Positions 51,189 to 60,526 of a stretch of 64,000 bases of DNA are shown here, one piece after another; the stretch's first letter is position 1, and each line of letters opens with the position of its first letter. The notes under the pieces are model-generated. The model was not told where the DNA came from. It ran no database searches and was given only the letters and a program-made list of their open reading frames with translations. The translations under genes were made by a program, and so were the position numbers. Source of the DNA: a bacterium Scap17 (GTDB lineage: Bacteria > Pseudomonadota > Gammaproteobacteria > Pseudomonadales > Halomonadaceae); the NCBI GenBank assembly GCA_013376735.1, contig VINJ01000001.1:3472001-3536000 (forward strand). Direction: 5' to 3'.

Positions 51189-52310
51189 TTAGCGTAGCCT
51201 CGTCACCAGGCTATCCAGGGTGCCATAACCCCACTCGCGACAGCGCTGCATCAATGGCCGACGCTGCCAGGCGGCCTGGGTGATCTCGACGCTGTGGGCG
51301 AAATGATGCTCGAACAGCGTGGCGACCTCGGCGGCGAAGCGATGGTCCTGCACCTCCTGATTGGCCTCCAGATTCCACTGCAGGCTCCAATGATCGAAGT
51401 TGCACGATCCCAGCGTCACCCAGTCATCCGCCAGCGAGAACTTGGCGTGCAGAAAGCGGGGCTGGAATTCATGGATACGCACGCCCGCCTTGAGCAGCCC
51501 GGCGTAGAAGCGCTGCCCCGCCGAGCGCACGCCCGGGTGATCATGATGCTGGCCGGCGATCAGCAAACGGACATCGACACCCCGGCGCGCCGCGCGCTTG
51601 AGACGCCGCCGCATGCTGAAGGTCGGCACGAAGTATGGCGTGCAGACCCACAGCCGCTTGCGTGAGCTGCTGGCCTGATGCTGCAGGGAATGACGGATGG
51701 CCTGATAGCGGAAACCATGCCCCCAGACCACCCGCCCACGCATGCCCAGATAGCCCTCGACCCGGCCCGCACGCACATTGATGCTGCGTACCGCCAGTCG
51801 ACTGCCATGACCACGACTGGCCGCGGAGTCCCACACGCGTGCGAACAGGCGCACCCAGTCACTGATGCACGGCCCCTCGATGCGTATCGCGACTTCCGAC
51901 CAGGCCTCGGCGAAGACATCCACCGCCCCGAAGCCGCCGGTAAAGCCCACCTCTCCATCGACCACCAAAAGCTTGCGATGGTCCCGTGTCAGGTTGCGCC
52001 CCAGTCGCCACCAGGCAAGCGGGTTGTAGATCCGCAGCTGGATATCCGCCTCGATCATGCGCTGGCGGTCAGCCTCCTCGAGGCCCAGCGAGCCGAAGCC
52101 ATCCAGCAGCACCAGCACCGTCACGCCGCGGCGGCGCGCGCCACACAGCGCATCGATCAGTACGCGACTGAGGTGGCCGCTCTCGGCCAGATACAGCTCC
52201 AACAGGATGGAATGGCGTGCGGTTTCCACCGCCTCCAGCATGCTGGGCAGAAACCGCGCACCTTCCGGCAGCAAGGTGAATCGATTGCCTGATCGCCACA
52301 TTCCCAGCAT
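51189..52310 (-). CDS. phospholipase D-domain cardiolipin synthase-like protein (ClsB type)
   Basis: 373 residues with two HKD motifs: His-Arg-Lys-Leu-Leu-Val-Val-Asp in the first half and His-Ala-Lys-Phe-Ser-Leu-Ala-Asp in the second. The absence of N-terminal transmembrane helices fits ClsB rather than ClsA. It probably condenses phospholipids to cardiolipin at the inner membrane. The start at 52310 follows GGGAGG. It is divergent from plsB, so two membrane-lipid genes share this upstream region. Confidence 0.88.
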   Translation of the reverse strand: MLGMWRSGNRFTLLPEGARFLPSMLEAVETARHSILLELYLAESGHLSRVLIDALCGARRRGVTVLVLLDGFGSLGLEEADRQRMIEADIQLRIYNPLAWWRLGRNLTRDHRKLLVVDGEVGFTGGFGAVDVFAEAWSEVAIRIEGPCISDWVRLFARVWDSAASRGHGSRLAVRSINVRAGRVEGYLGMRGRVVWGHGFRYQAIRHSLQHQASSSRKRLWVCTPYFVPTFSMRRRLKRAARRGVDVRLLIAGQHHDHPGVRSAGQRFYAGLLKAGVRIHEFQPRFLHAKFSLADDWVTLGSCNFDHWSLQWNLEANQEVQDHRFAAEVATLFEHHFAHSVEITQAAWQRRPLMQRCREWGYGTLDSLVTRLR

Positions 52311-52613
52311 GCCTTGCCTCCCGTCATTTCCCTGCACGGCACGATACCGATGGCGATGCCCATGACGGTGCACCACCAGATGCTGCCACTGTGCGCTTCG
52401 TCACTACGCACTCAGTCACCAAGTACCCTGCCACGGCGTCTGCAGGCAGAATGCGTATAATGTTCAATATCATGCTCGCGCTGAGCGCTACCAGCCAGAC
52501 CATGAAAACGTTGCCATCAACCCTGATTCATCGACCCGATGCTTTATTCGTGAACGCCGACAGATTGTCGTTTCCGGTAGTCCGTCCTTGTCCACACCTG
52601 CGAGAGCCTCACC
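52311..52613. other. divergent intergenic region between the cls-like gene and plsB
   Basis: 303 bases without a gene. It contains a perfect TATAAT (52456-52461) facing plsB and an AT-richer stretch around 52450-52570. Both genes must be expressed from here. Confidence 0.5.
52456..52461 (+). promoter_or_regulatory. consensus -10 element (TATAAT) upstream of plsB
   Basis: An exact TATAAT, rare in this GC-rich sequence, sits 152 bases before plsB. No convincing -35 is seen at 16-18 bases, so the promoter may need an activator. Confidence 0.35.
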
Positions 52614-55154
52614 ATGTCGCCAGTCACCTTAGTCCTGCGCCCGTTGCGCAATATCAGTCGCCGTCTGCTGGACAAGTGGGTGGAACTGCGCGCGGTGGAG
52701 CCCGACATCAATGCGTTGGACCACAGCGCCTTGAACCTCGACCCGGCGCTGCCAGTGGTCTACGTCTTCCCGTACCAGGCGCTGTCCGACGAGCTGGTGG
52801 TCGAGCAGCTGTGCGAGGCACGTGGCCTGCCCTCACCGACCCTGTCCCTGAGCATAGGAGACCTGCGCCTGAGACACTCCCGTCTTCGTCTGCTGCGCCG
52901 CTCGCGCAGCGACAGGCGCCTGCTGTCCCGTCGGCTCGAGAAGTTGATCGCCGCACTCGAGGACGCCCCGGCCGACGTCGAGGTCCAGCTGGTACCGGTC
53001 AGCGTGTTCTGGGGACGTGCACCGGGCAAGGAGTTCGGCTTCTGGAAGCTCATTTCCGCCGACAGCTGGCGCGTGACGGGCGTGCTGCGCCGCGCCATCG
53101 CGATCCTGGCGCATGGTCGCTCGGTGGATGTGCATTTCGGCCAGCCGCTCAGACTCAATGAGGCGCTCAGGGAGGGGCCGCAGGACTCGGCACTGGCGCA
53201 CCGTCGCATCTCGCGCCTGTTGCGCGTGCACTTCCGCCGCGTGCGTACCCGACTGCTGGGGCCGGACCTCTCCCATCGCCACACCATGATCCGCAACCTG
53301 CAGAAGGCGCCCGCAGTGCAGGACGTGATCAGCGAGCTGGCCCGCGAGCAGGATCAGCCACCGGCACGCCTTGAGAAGCGTGCCCTGCAATATGGCCGCG
53401 AGATCGCCTCCAACATGGGCTATCCGGTGCAGCGCTTTCTGGCGCATGCCCTCAAGCGGCTGTGGCACAAGCTCTACGACGGTGTCGAGGTACGTGGCAT
53501 GTCGCAGGTCAAGGCCATTGCCGGCGACTGCGAGCTGATCTACGTGCCCTGTCATCGCAGCCATATCGACTACCTGCTGCTGTCCTACGTGCTGTTCCAC
53601 GAGGGCCTGATGACGCCCCACGTCGCCGCGGGCAAGAATCTCGACATGCCGATCATCGGCCCGATCCTGCGCCGTGGCGGCGCCTTCTTCCTGCGCAGAA
53701 GCTTCCGCGGCAATCGCCTGTACGCCACCGTCTTCGACGAGTACGTGCACCAGCTGATCACCCGCGGCCACCCGCTGGAGTACTTCATCGAGGGGGGCCG
53801 TTCACGCACCGGCCGCATGCTGCCCCCGCGCCCGGGCATGCTGGCGATGACCCTGCGCTCCTTCCTGCGTGATACGCGCCGCGAAGTGGCCTTCGTGCCG
53901 GTCTACATCGGCTACGAGAAGGTCTTCGAGAGCCTGAGCTATCAGCGCGAACTGTCGGGAGTCAGCAAGAAGAAGGAATCACCGCTGGACCTCATCCGCG
54001 TGCTCGGCCAGCTCAAGCAGCCCTTCGGCAAGGTCTACCTGAACATCGGCGAGCCGCTCAAGCTGGGCGAATGGCTGGATGAGACCGCGCCGGACTGGAA
54101 GGCCAGCCGCCATCAGCGCCGCCCACAATGGCTGACCCGGGCGGTGCCGCAACTCGGGCATGAAATCGCCACTCGCATCAATGCCGCCGCCGCGCTCAAT
54201 CCGGTCTCGCTGACGGCGCTGGTGCTGCTGTCCACCGCCCACCACGCCATCGAGGCCAGCCTGCTGCAACGCCAGCTGGCGATGCTGGTGCGTATCGCCG
54301 ACAAGCTGCCGGGCCGTCATGACCACAGCCTGCCCGAGGGCACGCCGGACGAGTGGGTCGCACACTGCGCGCATCTGGGGCTCATCACCCTGCGTCCACA
54401 GAGTCTTGGCGAGCTGGTGATCGCCACTCCGGAGCAGGCCAGTCTGCTGACCTGGTATCGCAACAACGTGCTGCACCTGCTGGCGCTGCCCGCGCTGATC
54501 GCCTTCGCCTTCCGCAATACGGCCCAGTACACCCTCGAGGCACTGGAAGATCAGATCAGTCCCGCCTGGCCGTTGCTGGTGCGCGAGCTGTTCGTCCCCG
54601 AGGCCCCTGAGCTGAAGGCGGATATCGCCGCCACGCTGGCTCTGATGAGCGAGGAAGGCCTGCTGGAGCATCAAGCGGCGACTGGCGACACTCCGGAGCG
54701 CTGGTCACGTCCGATGGCCAGCCAAAAGCCTTCCGAGCAGCTACATCTGCTGGCTCAGCCGGTACAACCGACGCTGGAACGCGGCTATCTGTTGATCGCC
54801 GCCCTGTTGCAGCACGGCAGCGGCACGCTGGACCGCGAGTCCCTCGAGAGCCATTCCGGCGCCCTGGCCGAACGCCTGACCCTGCTGTCGGGCCTCAATG
54901 CACCGGAGTTCTTCGACAAGCGTCTGTTCAGCGGCCTGCTTGATACCCTGCTGGAACTGGATTTCATCTGGCTGGAGAGCGGCCAGCTATGCTTCGGCGA
55001 AGCGCTGGAAGACCTGCAGGTACATGGCCGCGATCTGTTCGACCCCGCCCTGCGCCACCGCCTGCAGCATGTACGCCTGCGCGACAGCGAGGCCGCTGAC
55101 GGAGCCGTGCCAGCAGGCCACAAGCCGTCCGACGCCTCTTCTCAGCGCGAATGA
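52614..55154 (+). CDS. plsB: glycerol-3-phosphate 1-O-acyltransferase PlsB
   Basis: First step of phospholipid synthesis: acylates sn-glycerol 3-phosphate at the inner membrane. 846 residues, close to E. coli PlsB (807-827 by start choice). The catalytic block His-Arg-Ser-His-Ile-Asp-Tyr-Leu (HX4D) near residue 306, Phe-Ile-Glu-Gly-Gly-Arg-Ser-Arg-Thr-Gly-Arg (block III) and Val-Pro-Val-Tyr-Ile-Gly-Tyr (block IV) are conserved. A strong hairpin terminator follows. Confidence 0.97.
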   Translation: MSPVTLVLRPLRNISRRLLDKWVELRAVEPDINALDHSALNLDPALPVVYVFPYQALSDELVVEQLCEARGLPSPTLSLSIGDLRLRHSRLRLLRRSRSDRRLLSRRLEKLIAALEDAPADVEVQLVPVSVFWGRAPGKEFGFWKLISADSWRVTGVLRRAIAILAHGRSVDVHFGQPLRLNEALREGPQDSALAHRRISRLLRVHFRRVRTRLLGPDLSHRHTMIRNLQKAPAVQDVISELAREQDQPPARLEKRALQYGREIASNMGYPVQRFLAHALKRLWHKLYDGVEVRGMSQVKAIAGDCELIYVPCHRSHIDYLLLSYVLFHEGLMTPHVAAGKNLDMPIIGPILRRGGAFFLRRSFRGNRLYATVFDEYVHQLITRGHPLEYFIEGGRSRTGRMLPPRPGMLAMTLRSFLRDTRREVAFVPVYIGYEKVFESLSYQRELSGVSKKKESPLDLIRVLGQLKQPFGKVYLNIGEPLKLGEWLDETAPDWKASRHQRRPQWLTRAVPQLGHEIATRINAAAALNPVSLTALVLLSTAHHAIEASLLQRQLAMLVRIADKLPGRHDHSLPEGTPDEWVAHCAHLGLITLRPQSLGELVIATPEQASLLTWYRNNVLHLLALPALIAFAFRNTAQYTLEALEDQISPAWPLLVRELFVPEAPELKADIAATLALMSEEGLLEHQAATGDTPERWSRPMASQKPSEQLHLLAQPVQPTLERGYLLIAALLQHGSGTLDRESLESHSGALAERLTLLSGLNAPEFFDKRLFSGLLDTLLELDFIWLESGQLCFGEALEDLQVHGRDLFDPALRHRLQHVRLRDSEAADGAVPAGHKPSDASSQRE

Positions 55155-55176
55155 GATGATGGGCCGAGGCCCCTGG

Positions 55177-55222
55177 CGCAAAAGCCCCCGCCGCGATCAG
55201 ATCGCGAGCGGGGGCTTTTGCG
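55177..55222. terminator. compound rho-independent terminator between plsB and rsmJ
   Basis: Outer 15-bp stem (55177-55191 and 55208-55222) continued by a 6-bp inner stem (55192-55197 and 55201-55206) with a CAG loop and one bulged A. A4/T4 near the base gives short U-tracts in both directions. Confidence 0.85.
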
Positions 55223-55261
55223 TTTGGCGGAGACTGATAGTGCTGACGCCATCGTCAGGCG

Positions 55262-56110
55262 TCAGCGCAGCGCCTGCTTCACATAGACGTCGTAGCGGCT
55301 GGTCTTCTCCTCCACCACATGACTCGGCGCGAGCCCGCCGATCGGTTCAGCCTTGCGTGGCCGCTTGACCACCACACGATGCGTCGCGACCTCCAGCGCC
55401 GCCTCGAGCAGCGCCGGGGCATCCGCATCATCACCGGCCAGGGCGCGGAAGACGCGCATCTCCTTCTTGACCAGGGCCGACTTGTCACGGTGCGGGTACA
55501 TCGGGTCGAGATGCACCACCTGAGGCGGCTGGTCCCACTGCGTCACCAGATCCCCGAGCTCCCGCGTGGCATCACCGTGCAGCGCCTGCATGCGCAGCGC
55601 GATCGCGCGAATCTCGTCATCCGCACAGCCCTGTGCCCGGGTCAGCCCATCGACCAGGATCGCCGCCGTGGCCGCCACGCGTTCGATCATCAATACCGGT
55701 GCCCCGAGACTCGCCAACACGAAGGCATCACGCCCGAGCCCTGCGGTGGCATCGACGATGCTCGGCAGTGCGCCTCGATTCAGACCACAGGCCCGTGCGA
55801 TCAGCTGATTGCGCCCCCCGCCGAAGCGTCGACGATGATCGGCACGACCGGCGACGAAATCGACGCACAGCGGCTTGCCGTATTCGCGCTCATCTCCGGC
55901 GATCACCAGCCGCGGCGCGCCCTGCTCGTCCAGCGCCACCTCAAGCTTGAGCGCCGGCATCTCGTCATCTTCCCGCAGTGCGATACCGAAATGTGCCGCC
56001 AGCATGGCGAGTTCCGGGCGCGTCTGCAGCCGTGAACGGGCAATGGCGATCACGGGAGCGGCATCGGCGGCTGCATCATGGGCAGCAAGGGAGTCTTCGG
56101 GTGGCAGCAT
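55262..56110 (-). CDS. rsmJ: 16S rRNA (guanine(1516)-N(2))-methyltransferase RsmJ
   Basis: 282 residues. The S-adenosylmethionine site Val-Asp-Ala-Thr-Ala-Gly-Leu-Gly-Arg-Asp-Ala-Phe, the preceding Lys-Pro-Leu-x-Val-Asp-Phe and the catalytic-type Leu-Asp-Pro-Met-Tyr-Pro-His-Arg are family signatures. It is somewhat longer than E. coli RsmJ (250), with an Ala/Asp-rich start. It converges with plsB. Confidence 0.94.
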   Translation of the reverse strand: MLPPEDSLAAHDAAADAAPVIAIARSRLQTRPELAMLAAHFGIALREDDEMPALKLEVALDEQGAPRLVIAGDEREYGKPLCVDFVAGRADHRRRFGGGRNQLIARACGLNRGALPSIVDATAGLGRDAFVLASLGAPVLMIERVAATAAILVDGLTRAQGCADDEIRAIALRMQALHGDATRELGDLVTQWDQPPQVVHLDPMYPHRDKSALVKKEMRVFRALAGDDADAPALLEAALEVATHRVVVKRPRKAEPIGGLAPSHVVEEKTSRYDVYVKQALR

Positions 56111-56274
56111 GGATGGGCTCTATGAGAAACGGTGAAGCGAAACAGTGAACGCAGGAAAAGGGAAACTCGCATGGCATGCGATCAGGCTGACAAACGCCGA
56201 CGGCGCCGCAGGAGCGACGCCGCCAGAGGACAAGCTTACGTCATCGCGCGCATGGCTTACAGCAATGGCAGGGC

Positions 56275-57093
56275 TTACAGGAACGCCAGCATGCCGAACA
56301 GCATCATACCCAGCAGCAGACGGTAGATGACGAAGGGCAGCATGCCGATGCTGTCGATGGCCTTGAGGAACAGCTTGATGCACACCAGGGCGGAGACGAA
56401 GGACAGCACCGCGCCGAGAGCGACATCGAACAACTGCGCCTCACTGCCGGTCTCGATCAGCTCCATACCCTTGAGCAGGCCGGCCGCGACGATCAGCGGA
56501 ATCGACAGCAGGAAGGAGAAGCGCGCGGCGCTCTGACGCTCGAAGCCCAGCAGCAGCGCGGCGGTGATGGTGATGCCCGAACGCGAGGTACCGGGAATCA
56601 GGGCCAGTGCCTGGAACAGGCCGATGATCAGCGCCCCCTTGAGCGTCAGCGTCGCCAGGTCACGCGTGCGTGCGCCCTTGACGTCCGCCCACCACAGCAG
56701 CAGACCGAAGACGATGGTGGTGGTACCGATCACCGCGATCGAGCGCCCGGCCGTTTCCACCACATCGCCCAGCAGGCCGCCGAAGACCACGGCCGGCAGC
56801 GTCGCCAGCAGCACTGCCCAGCCCAGACGGCTGTCTTCGGTCTGGCGCGCCGCCAGCGTGCCGCCGCCACTGAACTGGCCAAACCAGCCAGCGAGAATAT
56901 TGGCGACATCCTTGCGAAAGGCCATCACCACGGCCAACAAGGTACCGACGTGTACCGCGACATCAAACGCCAGCCCCTGGTCCGGCCAGCCGAACACCTG
57001 GGAGGGCAGAATCAGGTGGGCGGAGGAGGAAATCGGCAGAAATTCCGTCAGACCTTGAATGACGGCCAACGCCACCACATGCATGAGTTCCAT
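56275..57093 (-). CDS. uppP: undecaprenyl-diphosphate phosphatase (UppP/BacA)
   Basis: 272 residues with about eight membrane helices. It recycles undecaprenyl pyrophosphate for peptidoglycan and O-antigen synthesis; overproduction gives bacitracin resistance in E. coli. Motifs Gln-Gly-Leu-Thr-Glu-Phe-Leu-Pro-Ile-Ser-Ser-Ser-Ala-His and Pro-Gly-Thr-Ser-Arg-Ser-Gly carry the catalytic Glu, Ser and Arg. AAGGA precedes the ATG. It follows an unrelated tRNA-modification gene upstream (tsaB) after 206 bases. Confidence 0.97.
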   Translation of the reverse strand: MELMHVVALAVIQGLTEFLPISSSAHLILPSQVFGWPDQGLAFDVAVHVGTLLAVVMAFRKDVANILAGWFGQFSGGGTLAARQTEDSRLGWAVLLATLPAVVFGGLLGDVVETAGRSIAVIGTTTIVFGLLLWWADVKGARTRDLATLTLKGALIIGLFQALALIPGTSRSGITITAALLLGFERQSAARFSFLLSIPLIVAAGLLKGMELIETGSEAQLFDVALGAVLSFVSALVCIKLFLKAIDSIGMLPFVIYRLLLGMMLFGMLAFL

Positions 57094-57299
57094 GAAACAT
57101 CCTTTTAAGAGAGACGGGCCTCAGTGGCCCACACGGACGACAGACATCGTCTGTGGCACTGCACGTGCCGTAGTGACATAACAACGCTTTGCGTCAAGCC
57201 GCGCCGCGAGTGTCGGGCGCAACATGATGATGCGCGAACCTTATGTCAGCCTTGGCTGAACCCAACGATGACGCAACGAGATGGCAATCCCTGGCGCCA

Positions 57300-57995
57300 T
57301 CAGCGCCATGCCACCTCGTTGCGCAGATAGACCGGCTGGGCCTCGACCGCCGACACCGCTTCACCGCGCGCATACGCCTGGGCGGCCAGCATCACCATGG
57401 CCTCGGCATCCGGTTGCGGCTCGGGCAGTTGCAATGCCAGGCTGGCACGCACGCTCTGGGGCAGCTCGTCGTGCATCACCAGCCCCGAACCGACTGCAAG
57501 CCAGTCATGCTCACGCAGCGCCGCAGGCAGCTCCAGCAGGCCCGGCGCGCAGACCTGCTCGGGTAGCACCTGCTCGACCGCGATCTCGCCGTCAGCGCGC
57601 GTCACGACGCGATAGGCGCCGGTGTAGAGCTCGCCCATGCGTGCATCCAGCATCGGCAGCACGAAACGCGCGTGATGCAGGCGGTGGGCCTGCAGTGACA
57701 GGGCCGCCAGCGTCGAGACGCCGATCACCGGCACATCGAGACCGAAGGCTAGCCCCTGGATGGTGCCGGCGGCGATGCGCAATCCGGTGAACGAACCCGG
57801 TCCGTGGCCATAGGCCAGGGCATCAAGGTCATTGAGGGTCAGATCGGCGGCACTCAGCAGCGTCTCGATCATCGGCATCATGCGCTTGGTGTGCTGACGG
57901 GGAGCCTCACAGCGCTCGGCAGTAACAACGCCGTCTTGCCACAGGGCAACGGAACAGGCGGAAGAGGATGCATCGATGGCCAGAAGCGTGGTCAT
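57300..57995 (-). CDS. tsaB: tRNA threonylcarbamoyladenosine biosynthesis protein TsaB
   Basis: 231 residues. TsaB is the ASKHA-fold partner of TsaD in t6A synthesis, using the threonylcarbamoyl-AMP made by TsaC (gene near 18 kb). The N-terminus Leu-Leu-Ala-Ile-Asp-Ala-Ser-Ser-Ser-Ala-Cys-Ser-Val-Ala and Gly-His-Gly-Pro-Gly-Ser-Phe-Thr-Gly-Leu-Arg-Ile are diagnostic. The frame is open 160 codons further upstream, across the adk terminator, but that part has no family resemblance, so the start is set at 57995. The ribosome binding site is weak. Confidence 0.95.
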   Translation of the reverse strand: MTTLLAIDASSSACSVALWQDGVVTAERCEAPRQHTKRMMPMIETLLSAADLTLNDLDALAYGHGPGSFTGLRIAAGTIQGLAFGLDVPVIGVSTLAALSLQAHRLHHARFVLPMLDARMGELYTGAYRVVTRADGEIAVEQVLPEQVCAPGLLELPAALREHDWLAVGSGLVMHDELPQSVRASLALQLPEPQPDAEAMVMLAAQAYARGEAVSAVEAQPVYLRNEVAWR

Positions 57996-58181
57996 GGGCG
58001 GTTCGTCGTCAGAAAAATGTGACGCGATTCTACCCGTCCCCCGCGGGCAGCAAAAGACGCAGGCTGCCCACGGCTGGTGTCGGCCGCGGGCGTCACTCCT
58101 GCTGCAACCCCCGCTCCAACGCCGTCGAGCGGCCTGCCGCAACGCCTCATTCCTGATTCGCGCCAGTATGCGAAGAACAAA

Positions 58182-58212
58182 AAACGCCCGCAGACAATGT
58201 CTACGGGCGTTT
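58182..58212 (-). terminator. rho-independent terminator of adk
   Basis: 9-bp outer stem (58182-58190 and 58204-58212), one mismatch, a 4-bp inner stem and an AAT loop. On the minus strand the stem is followed by a T6 run and further Ts, so it ends adk. Confidence 0.85.
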
Positions 58213-58284
58213 CTCGTCAGGCGGCCGGCTTCACCAGCGCGATCCGAGCTGTTCCAGCTGAGCCACCTGAGGCGTGCCGGGCAA

Positions 58285-59495
<1,211 letters not shown>

Positions 59496-60257
59496 TCACT
59501 CGGTCACGTCTTCCGCCTGGCTGCTGCGACGCAGGCGCACGGCCTTGGCGCGCTTGCTGCGCAGACGGATGTTGAGCATTTCCACCGCCAGCGAGAAGGC
59601 CATCGCCACGTAGATGTAGCCCTTGGGCACGTGAACACCGAAGCCTTCGACCATCAGCATCATGCCGACCATGATCAGGAAGGACAGCGCCAGCATCTTG
59701 ATGGTCGGGTGACGATCAACGAAATCGCCGATGGGCTTGGCAGCCACCATCATGATGCCCACCGAGATGACGATGGCGATGACCATCACCATCAGGTGAT
59801 CGACCATGCCCACCGCCGTGATCACCGAATCCAGCGAGAAGACGATATCGATCAAGGCGATCTGGACCATGATCGCCATGAAGCTGGCGCTGCCCTTCTT
59901 CGCGCCCTCTTCGGCGGGGTCTTCGCCTTCCAGGTTGGCGTGGATCTCGTGGGTGCTCTTGCCGAGCAGGAACAGGCCCCCGAAGATCAGAATCAGATCA
60001 CGTCCCGAGAAGCTGAAGTCGGCCACGCTGAACAGGGGCGCGGTCAGCGACATCAGCCACGACAGCGACATCAACAGCACGATGCGCATGCCCATCGCCA
60101 GGCCCAGGCCGATCATGCGCCCGCGCTGACGCTGGGACTCGGGCAACCGCGCGACCAGAATCGACAGGAAGATGATGTTGTCGATGCCCAGCACGATCTC
60201 AAGCGCGGTCAGGGTCGCCAGAGCCACCCATGCCGAAGGGTCCATCAACCATTCCAT
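59496..60257 (-). CDS. TerC family integral membrane protein
   Basis: 253 residues with seven or so transmembrane helices. Family motifs Glu-Ile-Val-Leu-Gly-Ile-Asp-Asn-Ile-Ile-Phe and Ile-Asp-Ile-Val-Phe-Ser-Leu-Asp-Ser-Val place acidic residues inside the membrane. It resembles E. coli YgdQ/YoaE-type TerC proteins without the CBS/CorC extension, ending in a basic tail. TerC proteins are linked to metal ion (manganese, calcium) export in several bacteria; the substrate here is unknown. The start at 60257 follows AAGGAG. Confidence 0.9.
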   Translation of the reverse strand: MEWLMDPSAWVALATLTALEIVLGIDNIIFLSILVARLPESQRQRGRMIGLGLAMGMRIVLLMSLSWLMSLTAPLFSVADFSFSGRDLILIFGGLFLLGKSTHEIHANLEGEDPAEEGAKKGSASFMAIMVQIALIDIVFSLDSVITAVGMVDHLMVMVIAIVISVGIMMVAAKPIGDFVDRHPTIKMLALSFLIMVGMMLMVEGFGVHVPKGYIYVAMAFSLAVEMLNIRLRSKRAKAVRLRRSSQAEDVTE

Positions 60258-60408
60258 TGTCTTGCTCCTTGTGTGTTGCGAGAACCGGCCTTCCCGGGTC
60301 GTGCCAGCACGATGCGGCAGATCGCGGCAGGTTGGCGTGAAGCATCGCATGTTGTGCAGGGCAGCAACAGCGATCGCCGCCCTGCCACGCCAACGGACAT
60401 GCACAAAA

Positions 60409-60432
60409 AACGGCCTCCCGAAGGAGGCCGTT
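60409..60432 (-). terminator. rho-independent terminator of the aceE-aceF operon
   Basis: 10-bp perfect stem (60409-60418 and 60423-60432) with a CGAA tetraloop. On the minus strand the stem ends in a run of six Ts. Confidence 0.92.
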
Positions 60433-60526
60433 ATTTCAGCCAGACCTGTCAGCCAGGCCTGTCAGCGACGGATGCCGAAACCTTCCAGGAAGGTCACGGC
60501 ACCCGCGCTTCATGCCACAGGCATCA